Shown here: in pieces, positions 1-6,767 of the stretch
Layout: each line of letters begins with the position of its first letter
Position numbering within the stretch: position 1 is the stretch's first letter
Made by a program: the position numbers and the translations under genes
Assembly: GCA_017614995.1 (NCBI GenBank)
Contig: JAGAAX010000034.1
Coordinates: forward strand, 1 to 45,592
Length of the DNA stretch: 45,592 nt
Direction: 5' to 3'
Source: Spirochaetaceae bacterium
GTDB taxonomy: Bacteria; Spirochaetota; Spirochaetia; Treponematales; Treponemataceae
The notes under the pieces: generated by a model
What the model saw: only the letters and a program-made list of their open reading frames with translations
Database searches by the model: none
Told to the model about the DNA's origin: nothing

Positions 1-117
1 AGCTCTTGAAAAATAAAGTTACTAAAGATAAAATTTGTTCATACATAAGCGTATCCCTTTGATTTTTTTGTTGGGCAAAACAAATTTTAAAGGTTTACGC
101 TTTTTTTGTAAATTTTT

Positions 118-303
118 ACTAAAACTCGAAATTCGGGCTATATAAAGACTATCCGAAAAGCCTGCTTGATGTACAAAGTTCCGTACATCACAACTCTCGC
201 TGGCTACGTTGCAGCCATAAAAGGCATCGAGTCTATAAAGAACGGCAACGGTGTCGAGGGCGGAGTTAAGAGCTTGCAGGAGTATCATAGCTTGATTAAA
301 TAA
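118..303 (+). pseudogene. carB: 3' remnant of carB (carbamoyl-phosphate synthase large subunit)
   Basis: This frame is open from a TAA at 109-111 to the stop at 301-303. It reads as the extreme C-terminus of CarB, the allosteric MGS-like domain: CLMYKVPYITTLAG, then AAIKGIESIK, then VKSLQEYHSLIK. The family end has the same order (RxAxxYxVPYxTT, then SxQExH). Only about 60 codons remain and no frame in the first 117 bases continues the protein, so this is a decayed or recombined tail. An intact copy must lie elsewhere if the cell makes carbamoyl phosphate. A terminator follows at 328-362. Confidence 0.72.
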
Positions 304-327
304 CGCTTGATAAATTGCTGAAATTTG

Positions 328-362
328 AAAAGACCTCCTGTGTTTTTCACAGGAGGTCTTTT
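328..362. terminator. Bidirectional intrinsic terminator
   Basis: A perfect 15-bp stem (AAAAGACCTCCTGTG at 328-342, its complement at 348-362) encloses a five-T loop. It has A and T tracts on its two sides, so it can end transcription of the carB tail (+) and of the convergent XRE gene (-). Confidence 0.9.
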
Positions 363-363
363 T

Positions 364-678
364 TCAGTCTTTAAACTCATTATGTATTGTGTTTGTAATT
401 GCTGTAATTAGCTTTGATTCAAGAATGTGTTTTGAAAACTCTGGAGATTGTAAATTTTCATTATTCGTTTCAAAAAGTGTCTTATATTCTACTCCAAGAG
501 CCGAAGCAAGTTTTTCTACAATATCAAGCGATGGAGTTCTTTTTCCAACCTCAATTTGTGTGATATAAGGAGCAGAAACACCTGTCTTTTCAGCTAACAG
601 CTCTTGGCTCCAGCCTAGTTTTTTCCGTAGAGTTTTTATATTTTCACTTATTACATGTTCAATAGAAACTTCATTCAT
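364..678 (-). CDS. XRE/HTH_3 family transcriptional regulator
   Basis: A 104-residue protein with a single Cro/C1-type helix-turn-helix at about residues 12-65 (IKTLRKKLGWSQELLAEKTG, then SAPYITQIEVGKRTPS). A short C-terminal tail may mediate dimerisation. It probably represses its own promoter and that of the divergent SHOCT-domain operon at 801, as divergent XRE genes often do. The intergenic region has the inverted repeat GTAGT-N7-ACTAC, a possible operator. It has no visible partner toxin, so whether it is an antitoxin or a stand-alone regulator is open. The HTH call is firm; the target is inferred. Confidence 0.85.
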   Translation of the reverse strand: MNEVSIEHVISENIKTLRKKLGWSQELLAEKTGVSAPYITQIEVGKRTPSLDIVEKLASALGVEYKTLFETNNENLQSPEFSKHILESKLITAITNTIHNEFKD

Positions 679-706
679 TAGCCAAAAATATAGCTAAAAG
701 TTATTG

Positions 707-735
707 TTGACTATGAGCGTATTGTTAGTTAAAAT
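707..735 (+). promoter_or_regulatory. Sigma70-type promoter of the SHOCT operon
   Basis: TTGACT at 707-712, a 17-bp spacer and TAAAAT at 730-735. It drives the gene at 801, which has a GGAGG ribosome binding site at about 788-792. The divergent XRE gene starts at 678. Confidence 0.7.
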
Positions 736-800
736 AATAGCATGTAGTTATTACGACTACTTACACTTTGTAATGCTATAAAGCTATTGGAGGAAATAAT

Positions 801-1277
801 ATGGCATATTTAGCTTGGAAACAAAATGTTGGTGTAGAAAATCTGAATGCGGAAAAAGCTAAAGATTTATTAAAAAACTTTAGGTATAGAACTTTTATCG
901 ATGAAAAAGGAAAGTTAAGAATTGATTGCGGTGCATCTTATATAAAAATTGCTTTTGAACCTAATGGGAATACAACTTCAGTAGGTGTAACATCAACCCC
1001 TTATAAACCATGGGCTTTTATTCTGTGTTTAGTTTTTGTTTTCATTTTTGTTGTTCCTGGCTTTATTTTTGCACTTATTACAGCATCACAAAGAAAAAAA
1101 ATCTTTATAGAAGCTGTTCAAGTAATGAATCAAAATGCCTCTCAGTCTACAAAATCAGTTTCTGATTCAAGTGATGTTTCTGTAAAAATTACGAAATTAA
1201 AGGAACTAAAAGAACAAGGAATTATCAATGAGGAGGAATTTAATAAAAAGCGGGCAGAACTTATTGAAAAACTATAA
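801..1277 (+). CDS. Membrane protein with C-terminal SHOCT domain
   Basis: A 158-residue protein with an N-terminal soluble part, one hydrophobic hairpin or long membrane segment at about residues 72-97, and a C-terminal SHOCT motif (ITKLKELKEQGIINEEEFNK, then KRAELIEKL). SHOCT is a short helical module found at protein ends and thought to aid oligomerisation; the biochemical role here is unknown. It sits 23 bp before a related gene at 1301 with the same architecture, so the two are probably a duplicated pair in one operon from the promoter at 707-735. The start is supported by TTGGAGG a few bases upstream. Confidence 0.75.
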   Translation: MAYLAWKQNVGVENLNAEKAKDLLKNFRYRTFIDEKGKLRIDCGASYIKIAFEPNGNTTSVGVTSTPYKPWAFILCLVFVFIFVVPGFIFALITASQRKKIFIEAVQVMNQNASQSTKSVSDSSDVSVKITKLKELKEQGIINEEEFNKKRAELIEKL

Positions 1278-1300
1278 AGCAGCACGAGGAGGCATGAAAA

Positions 1301-1822
1301 ATGAATTTTGATATTAGTAAAAGATTTCATACAAATGTATCAACAAGTAATATTGTTGCATTTTTGGAATCTTCCTTCAAAAATGTTGCTGCAACTGTTC
1401 ACAATAATGGTGTATCTCTGTCTGTTGAAGATGTAAATGCTACATTTGGTTCAATAAATAGAAGTGATAAAACGGTTGTTAATATCACATTGAAAGATGA
1501 AGATATTCTGCTGGTTGCAGATGTCACGTACAAACCTTCTATCTGGTTTTGGATTTTTCTTGTTTGTGGTCTTTTTACAACAGTGGGGTGGCTTGTTCCT
1601 ATTGTATTTTATCTGTATCAGAAAAACACTGTAAAAGTAGGAATAGAGGAAGTCTTTAATCGATGTGAAAATGAATTTAGAAACAGTAGTAATACAACAT
1701 TAGGAATAAGTTCCGATGATGTGTCTGTGAAATTGCAAAAATTGAAGGCTATGAAAGATCAAGGACTTATCTCCGAGGAAGAATTCAATAAAAAGAAAGC
1801 AGAACTTCTTGAGAAAATGTAA
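1301..1822 (+). CDS. Membrane protein with C-terminal SHOCT domain, paralogue of the preceding gene
   Basis: A 173-residue protein with the same plan as its neighbour: an N-terminal soluble domain, a hydrophobic stretch at about residues 79-105 (WFWIFLVCGLFTTVGWLVP) and a terminal SHOCT module (VKLQKLKAMKDQGLISEEEF). The two SHOCT ends match closely while the N-terminal parts have diverged, which fits an old tandem duplication. AGGAGG lies about 10 bases before the ATG. Function unknown; a membrane-anchored complex of the two proteins is a reasonable guess. Confidence 0.72.
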   Translation: MNFDISKRFHTNVSTSNIVAFLESSFKNVAATVHNNGVSLSVEDVNATFGSINRSDKTVVNITLKDEDILLVADVTYKPSIWFWIFLVCGLFTTVGWLVPIVFYLYQKNTVKVGIEEVFNRCENEFRNSSNTTLGISSDDVSVKLQKLKAMKDQGLISEEEFNKKKAELLEKM

Positions 1823-1865
1823 ATAAACAAGAGGCACAAAAGACAGGCGTACTCAAAATTAAATC

Positions 1866-1894
1866 TTGACTTCGCCCTATATCTGCATTATATT
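1866..1894 (+). promoter_or_regulatory. Promoter of the type III antitoxin RNA
   Basis: TTGACT at 1866-1871, a 17-bp spacer, TATATT at 1889-1894. Transcription would begin near 1901, just before the first 34-nt repeat at 1904. A strong promoter immediately before the repeats is typical of type III antitoxin genes. Confidence 0.75.
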
Positions 1895-1903
1895 TAATTT
1901 AGT

Positions 1904-2005
1904 GGTGAGTCCTACCCTAAGTGGAATCTTTAAAAGCAGTGTACCCTACTGTGAGTGGGAACTTTAAAAGCGGTGAGTCCTACCGTTAAGTGGAATCAAT
2001 AAAGC
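1904..2005 (+). ncRNA. toxI: ToxI-like antitoxin RNA: three 34-nt tandem repeats
   Basis: Three head-to-tail repeats of exactly 34 nt lie at 1904-1937, 1938-1971 and 1972-2005. Units 1 and 3 both begin GGTGAGTCCTACC and differ internally by small changes; unit 2 is more diverged. Units end in TTTAAAAGC, TTTAAAAGC and CAATAAAGC. Known ToxI/AntiQ antitoxins are short tandem RNA repeats of about 34-36 nt that the toxin cuts at A-rich junctions and that then bind and inhibit it. Promoter upstream, terminator immediately downstream, and a ToxN-family gene next all match that arrangement. The repeat structure is seen directly; RNA function is inferred from context. Confidence 0.82.
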
Positions 2006-2033
2006 CGTGCAGTTCACTGACACGGCTTTTTTT
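2001..2033 (+). terminator. Intrinsic terminator between toxI and toxN
   Basis: The stem AAAGCCGTG (2001-2009) pairs with CACGGCTTT (2021-2029), followed by a T run to 2033. The inner loop can extend the stem through CAGT/ACTG. It overlaps the end of the third repeat. In type III systems such a leaky terminator keeps antitoxin RNA in excess over toxin mRNA. Confidence 0.88.
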
Positions 2034-2043
2034 ATGGGTAATA

Positions 2044-2580
2044 ATGAAACAAGAAAGATTAAATTTATATTTTATGAATATGAAATATGTACGTGATTTG
2101 CACAAGGCTGATGATCGTGTGCAGTCGGTTTCTCCACAGATTCATAAAAGTAACCGTCCATTTATCGGAATTGTAGTTATCTGTGATAAACATAAATATT
2201 GTATTCCTCTGGATTCAGCAAAAGAAAAACACAAGACTCAGAAAAATGATGTTGATTTTACTCGTATTTTTGATGGCGAAAAACTTATCAGTGTTTTAAA
2301 TTTTAACAACATGATTCCTGTTGATGACAGATTCATTACAAAGGTAGATTTGAAAATTTCATCAAAAGATAATTCTGCACAAGCTAATTATAAGAGACTA
2401 TGCATAAAAGAAATCGAGTGGTGTAGGAAAAATCAAGAAGCAATAGTTAGAAAAGCTAATAAATTGTATTATTTGGTACAAAAGCCTAATTGTAGCGTAA
2501 TGTTGAAAAAGCGGTGTAATGATTTTAAAAAGCTGGAAAACGTCTTGAATAAAATTTTACAAATTTTTACAAAATATTGA
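2044..2580 (+). CDS. toxN: Type III toxin-antitoxin system endoribonuclease toxin, ToxN/AbiQ family
   Basis: A 178-residue protein with the ToxN/AbiQ signature: an N-terminal FMNMKYVRDLHKADDRV segment, RPFIGIVV, then YCIPLDSAKEKHKTQKN, then VLNFNNMIPV. In this family the toxin is an endoribonuclease that cuts cellular mRNA and its own antitoxin precursor, and many members abort phage infection. The start at 2044 is chosen because it leaves the family's normal N-terminus right after the terminator; the frame is open upstream to 1990, but that would run through the terminator. A ribosome binding site is weak, which fits low toxin synthesis. Confidence rests on the motifs plus the repeat-terminator-toxin layout. 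Confidence 0.88.
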   Translation: MKQERLNLYFMNMKYVRDLHKADDRVQSVSPQIHKSNRPFIGIVVICDKHKYCIPLDSAKEKHKTQKNDVDFTRIFDGEKLISVLNFNNMIPVDDRFITKVDLKISSKDNSAQANYKRLCIKEIEWCRKNQEAIVRKANKLYYLVQKPNCSVMLKKRCNDFKKLENVLNKILQIFTKY

Positions 2581-2637
2581 TAAAAAACAATTAAGTAGTA
2601 TAACTATACTATATAGCTTACTTGAAAGGAGAAACAA

Positions 2638-3063
2638 ATGGACTTAACTGATGATATGGAAGAAGAAACAGGTGCAAGAGAAGAACCTCAAGAAAATAAG
2701 AAAGAAATAGATTTTTATCCATCAATTGTTCAATTTTTAAGTGAAGATGATTTAAAAAGCCCTGCCGTATTAAAAATGGTTATTTCTCAAAATAAAAAAT
2801 ATGGACAAGAATTAGAACGCTTAAAAGAATTCGAAAATAATTTTTATAAATGTGATAAAGATTTAGCTGTAGCTAATGAAAAACTTAAAAAGAAAAAATC
2901 ATTGGAAATTTTCACCGATATAGTTTATACAATAGGGGGAGTGCTTATAGCTTTATCAACTTTAGATTTTACGAAAGATTTTTCTGTCAATCATGGACTT
3001 TTTATTGTAATTGGTATTGTTCTAATTGTAGGATCTGCAATCGCAAAATGGAGTAGAATATAA
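2638..3063 (+). CDS. Hypothetical membrane protein with acidic N-terminus and coiled coil
   Basis: A 141-residue protein not recognised as a family. The first 25 residues are rich in Glu; residues about 55-90 are charged and helical (LERLKEFENNFYKCDKDLAV), likely a coiled coil; two hydrophobic segments follow at about 98-110 and 120-137, giving a C-terminal membrane hairpin. GAAAGGAG precedes the start. Upstream, AGTATAACTATACT (an inverted repeat, AGTATA/TATACT) could be a regulatory site. The next gene starts 3 bp after the stop, so the two form an operon. Its place directly behind a ToxIN locus suggests a defence-related patch, but nothing in the sequence shows a function. Confidence 0.6.
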   Translation: MDLTDDMEEETGAREEPQENKKEIDFYPSIVQFLSEDDLKSPAVLKMVISQNKKYGQELERLKEFENNFYKCDKDLAVANEKLKKKKSLEIFTDIVYTIGGVLIALSTLDFTKDFSVNHGLFIVIGIVLIVGSAIAKWSRI

Positions 3064-3066
3064 TTT

Positions 3067-3429
3067 ATGGATTTAAAAGTGTTATATGTAAAAGATGCTG
3101 GTATCAAATTAAAAGAGCGTATAATTTTACAAGTTGTAAATAATTGTGATATTGGAACATATCTTTTATTTGATACAACTTATGAAGGGAAATACATTTC
3201 GGATAAAATTAGACATAGTTTTTGGTTTCCCAATAAAAAAGTAAAAAGTGGTGATAAAATAATTATATATACAAAGGAAGGTGAAGAAAAAAATAAAATT
3301 AATAACAATGGTAATAGTAGTTATTTTCTTTATTGGGGACTAGATACAACCATTTGGAATAAGGAAGAAGATTGTGCTGTATTAATAAGAATTGAAGATT
3401 ATTTAGTAAAAAAATTAATTCATAATTAA
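3067..3429 (+). CDS. Hypothetical protein
   Basis: A 120-residue soluble protein, AT-rich like its neighbour and almost abutting it. Visible segments are RIILQVVNNCDIGTYLLFDT, HSFWFPNKKVKSGDKIIIYT and YWGLDTTIWNKEEDCAVLIR. The pattern of short beta strands ending in a Trp/Asp turn suggests a beta-sandwich, perhaps like lamin-tail-type domains, but I do not recognise a named family. Probably works with the preceding coiled-coil membrane protein. Confidence 0.55.
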   Translation: MDLKVLYVKDAGIKLKERIILQVVNNCDIGTYLLFDTTYEGKYISDKIRHSFWFPNKKVKSGDKIIIYTKEGEEKNKINNNGNSSYFLYWGLDTTIWNKEEDCAVLIRIEDYLVKKLIHN

Positions 3430-3448
3430 AAACTTGGGTGAACGGATA

Positions 3449-3790
3449 CTACTTGAGCCCACAGAGGAGAGTCATACGAAAAACACTCAAGGCAGAAATT
3501 AATTTGTTGATAGCGTTGCGCAATTCCCCCTTTATTCCCGGCTTTCTGGCAAGATACATAACATAAGTATCATTGAAAACAATCTTGTTGCCATGAGCGA
3601 GAACGGCATTGCGCAGGCCTTCAAAGAACTGGGTATTGAAAAGCTCTGGAATTACCATGTGGTCGCAATAGATGCCACTGAAAGCAACATACTGGTCGGC
3701 GGTCATTTCGCGCTTGCCGTAGAACTCGCGTTTTTCAAAATCAACATAACCATAATCTGTTGCATGCTGATGATTGAACAGCGCTTTCAT
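3449..3790 (-). pseudogene. Remnant of a class I SAM-dependent methyltransferase (C-terminal part)
   Basis: The reading frame on the minus strand carries YVDFEKREFYGKREMTADQY, then YCDHMVIPE, then GLRNAVLAHGNKIVF. This resembles the segment after the SAM fold in small class I methyltransferases, where the Tyr/Ser-Asp-His block and a final HGG-like strand occur. The catalytic N-terminal fold with its glycine-rich motif is missing upstream, and the tail after about residue 85 no longer fits. I read it as a truncated fossil gene. The family assignment is from recalled pattern only. Confidence 0.45.
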
Positions 3791-3867
3791 ATCATTATAC
3801 CATTTTTTCTAGCTCCAAACTGAAAATAAATTACAAATACAACGGAATTCTCTGCTATAATAGACTA

Positions 3868-4464
3868 ATGAATATTTACGTTGATTTTGATGACTGTCTG
3901 TGCGAGACTGCGCGGTATTTTTCTACGCTTGCCGATGAGCTTTTCGGGCAGAATATACCATACGAGAAAATCAAATACTTTAATTTGCAGCAGTCTTTTT
4001 CTTTGAACGATGAACAGTACGAGCTGCTGATGATTGAGGGGCATAAGCCAGAAATTCTCCTGTCTTATGATGAAACTCCCGGAGCAACCGCAACAATTAA
4101 CAGCTGGATTAATAAAGGGCATGACGTAAAAATAATAACCGGACGTCCTTTCAGCGCTTTTGAAGCTTCGCGTGAATGGCTTAATGAGCATGGGCTTGAA
4201 CACGTAAATCTGTTCTGTCTTAATAAATATGGGCGGGACAATTTTATTAAGGGCAGCACTTTCAGTCTTGAACTTGAAGACTATTATAAAATGCATTTTG
4301 ATTATGCGGTTGAAGATTCACCGGCGGCTTTCAAGTTTTTTAATCATCTGCCAAAATTGAAAGTTATGGTCTTTGACCGTCCGTGGAATCAGGAATGTGA
4401 GTTACCAAGCCAGAATTACAAACGGTGCTTTGACTGGAAAATGATAAGTGAAATTGTCGGGTAA
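3868..4464 (+). CDS. HAD-superfamily 5'(3')-deoxyribonucleotidase-like phosphatase
   Basis: A 198-residue protein beginning with HAD motif I in the nucleotidase form (YVDFDDCLCET), where the first Asp is the nucleophile and the second the acid/base. Motif II is IITGRP at about residue 92 and motif III/IV is YAVEDSPAA at about 149. Together they match the NT5C-type deoxyribonucleotidase branch, which dephosphorylates deoxynucleoside monophosphates. The substrate is inferred. The -10 box TATAAT (3856-3861, in the extended form TGCTATAAT) ends 6 bases before the ATG and there is no ribosome binding site, so the mRNA is probably leaderless. The gene at 4482 follows after 17 bp. Confidence 0.78.
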   Translation: MNIYVDFDDCLCETARYFSTLADELFGQNIPYEKIKYFNLQQSFSLNDEQYELLMIEGHKPEILLSYDETPGATATINSWINKGHDVKIITGRPFSAFEASREWLNEHGLEHVNLFCLNKYGRDNFIKGSTFSLELEDYYKMHFDYAVEDSPAAFKFFNHLPKLKVMVFDRPWNQECELPSQNYKRCFDWKMISEIVG

Positions 4465-4481
4465 AAAACAGGAGGTTACGC

Positions 4482-5867
4482 ATGTCGATTATTGCTGCTT
4501 TTATGGTGCCGCATCCGCCGATGATTGTGCCTGATGTTGGCCGCGGAAGCGAAAAACAGATTGAAAAGACGGTTAAGGCTTATGAAAGGGTTGCAGACGA
4601 AATTGCTGCACTCAAGCCGGAAACTATAATTATTTCAAGTCCTCACAGCGTGATGTATTCTGATTATTTCCATATTTCACCGGGGGCTGGGGCGCAGGGG
4701 TCGTTTGCTGATTTTAGGGCAACCCAAGTTCGGTTTGATGTTGAGTATGACCAAGAGCTTGTGGAACGGCTGAGTGCGCGGGCTGAAGCTTCGCACTTCC
4801 CTGCCGGAACTCTTGGCGAAAAACACAAAGAGCTTGATCATGGCACAATGGTTCCACTCTGGTTTATCCTGAAAAAGTACAAGGACTTTAAGCTTGTGCG
4901 CACCGGGCTTTCAGGCTATGACCTTTTGAAGCATTATGAATATGGAATGTTGATAAAAGAAACAGTCGAAGAGCTTGGGCGCAAGGCTGTTTATGTTGCG
5001 AGCGGTGATTTGTCGCACAAGCTTCAGGATTACGGGCCTTATGGTTTTGCGGAAGAAGGGCCTGTTTATGATAAGCGTATAATGGACGTTTGTTCCGGCG
5101 CGCGGTTTGGCGAGCTTTTTGATTTTGACGAGAACTTCTGCGAAAAAGCTGCAGAATGCGGTCATAAATCTTTTGTGATTATGGCGGGCGCGCTCGACGG
5201 CAAGGCTGTAGAAGCAACCCAATATTCTCACGAAGATGTAACCGGCGTCGGCTATGGTATCTGTTCGTTTATTCCAAAGGGCGAAGATGAAACAAGGCAC
5301 TTTCTTGATGAGCGCTTAAAGTCTGTACAAGCCGACCTTGAACAAAAACACCAGAAATCAGATGCTTATGTAAAGCTTGCCCGCGCTTCCGCAGAATATT
5401 TTGTAAAGAACGGTGACGTTATGCCTCTGCCGGACTGGGTGCCGCCGGAGCTTTTGAACAAACAGGCAGGCGCTTTTGTTTCAATTCACAAGTTCGGCGG
5501 TTTACGCGGCTGTATAGGAACAATTGCCTCTACACAGAAAAATCTCGCCATGGAGATAATTCAAAATGCGGTAAGCGCAGTTTCTAAAGACCCGCGTTTT
5601 GAGCCTGTCACAGAAGATGAGCTGAAATATCTTGATATAAACGTAGATGTTTTGGGTGAAGCCGAGCCCATAAAATCCGAAGCAGAGCTGGACGTCAAAA
5701 AATACGGCGTAATCGTCCAGAGCGGCTACAAGCGCGGGCTTCTGCTTCCAGACCTTGACGGTGTTGATACAGTTAAACAGCAGGTTGCAATTGCAAGGCG
5801 CAAAGGCGGAATCGCTCCCGGCGAAAAGATTGATTTGTTCCGTTTTGAGGTTGTGCGCCATTATTAG
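4482..5867 (+). CDS. AmmeMemoRadiSam system fusion protein: MEMO-like (B) plus AMMECR1 (A) domains
   Basis: A 461-residue two-domain protein. Residues about 1-270 are MEMO/class III extradiol-dioxygenase-like, with conserved His-bearing motifs MVPHPP, SSPHSV and ASGDLSHK that can form a metal site. Residues about 285-461 are AMMECR1, with the invariant LRGCIG motif. Proteins of these two families and a radical SAM enzyme co-occur widely as the AmmeMemoRadiSam system, whose exact reaction is not settled. Here the radical SAM partner starts 9 bp downstream, so the three parts are made together. AGGAGG lies 7 bases before the start. Confidence 0.9.
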   Translation: MSIIAAFMVPHPPMIVPDVGRGSEKQIEKTVKAYERVADEIAALKPETIIISSPHSVMYSDYFHISPGAGAQGSFADFRATQVRFDVEYDQELVERLSARAEASHFPAGTLGEKHKELDHGTMVPLWFILKKYKDFKLVRTGLSGYDLLKHYEYGMLIKETVEELGRKAVYVASGDLSHKLQDYGPYGFAEEGPVYDKRIMDVCSGARFGELFDFDENFCEKAAECGHKSFVIMAGALDGKAVEATQYSHEDVTGVGYGICSFIPKGEDETRHFLDERLKSVQADLEQKHQKSDAYVKLARASAEYFVKNGDVMPLPDWVPPELLNKQAGAFVSIHKFGGLRGCIGTIASTQKNLAMEIIQNAVSAVSKDPRFEPVTEDELKYLDINVDVLGEAEPIKSEAELDVKKYGVIVQSGYKRGLLLPDLDGVDTVKQQVAIARRKGGIAPGEKIDLFRFEVVRHY

Positions 5868-5876
5868 GAAACCATT

Positions 5877-6725
5877 ATGCCGGTTTGTGATGTATGTTTC
5901 AGACATTGTATAATAGAAGAAAACTCAACAGGTTTTTGCGGTGCGCGAACCTGCCGCGGCGGAAAGATTGTTGCCGAAAACTATGGCAAACTGACTTCAG
6001 TTGCGCTTGACCCGATAGAAAAGAAGCCGCTCAAAATGTTCCACTCGGGCAGCAAAGTTTTGTCCATCGGGTCTTATGGCTGCAACCTGCGCTGCCCTTT
6101 CTGCCAGAACTCAAGCATTTCTTGGTCGCAAAAAGCCTTTGAATATAAAGATAAGGCAGAATACTATGAGCCAGGGGAAATTGTCCAAAGCGCCTTGCAG
6201 CTCCGCGACCGCGGCAACATAGGGCTTGCCTTCACCTACAACGAGCCGCTCATAGGCTATGAGTTTGTCCGCGACACAGCGAAATTGTCTAAAGAAGCCG
6301 GTCTTGAAAATGTACTTGTCACAAACGGAACGGCAACACTCAATGTGCTTGGGCAAATTGCGCCCTACATAGATGCCATGAACATCGACTTAAAAGCATT
6401 TACCGGCAGCTTCTACCGCGGCTTTATCGACGGCGATTTTCAAATGACAAAAGACTTTATCCACGCCGCCGCCGCTACTTGTCACATAGAACTTACTACG
6501 CTGATTATTCCGGGTGAAAATGACAGCGAAGCCGAAATGCGCGAACTCTCTGCATGGGTTGCCGCCCTCGAAAAGCAACACAACAAAAAAATTCCGCTAC
6601 ACATCACAAGATTTTTCCCGGCATTCAAGCTTACCGGCAAAGAGCCGACACCTGTCAGTACAATTATGAAACTTGTCGAAACCTCAAAAGAAAATCTGGA
6701 ATTTGTTTTTCCGGGAAATGTGTAA
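5877..6725 (+). CDS. amrS: AmmeMemoRadiSam system radical SAM enzyme
   Basis: A 282-residue radical SAM protein. The cluster motif CNLRCPFC gives C69, C73 and C76, which hold the SAM-binding 4Fe-4S cluster. The N-terminus has five more cysteines (C4, C7, C11, C21, C26), as in the AmrS/PflA-like group. Later blocks are FTYNEPLIGYEF and MNIDLKAF, and the C-terminus has HITRFFP. It is co-transcribed with the MEMO-AMMECR1 fusion. The family is clear; substrate and product are unknown. Confidence 0.9.
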   Translation: MPVCDVCFRHCIIEENSTGFCGARTCRGGKIVAENYGKLTSVALDPIEKKPLKMFHSGSKVLSIGSYGCNLRCPFCQNSSISWSQKAFEYKDKAEYYEPGEIVQSALQLRDRGNIGLAFTYNEPLIGYEFVRDTAKLSKEAGLENVLVTNGTATLNVLGQIAPYIDAMNIDLKAFTGSFYRGFIDGDFQMTKDFIHAAAATCHIELTTLIIPGENDSEAEMRELSAWVAALEKQHNKKIPLHITRFFPAFKLTGKEPTPVSTIMKLVETSKENLEFVFPGNV

Positions 6726-6767
6726 GCAATTATAGTGAATTTCAAACTTATCTGTTATAATCATGCT

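Noticed and set aside
22-288. Minus-strand 88-codon gene
   Set aside because: It is the shadow of the carB C-terminal frame on the other strand, which has clear family sequence.
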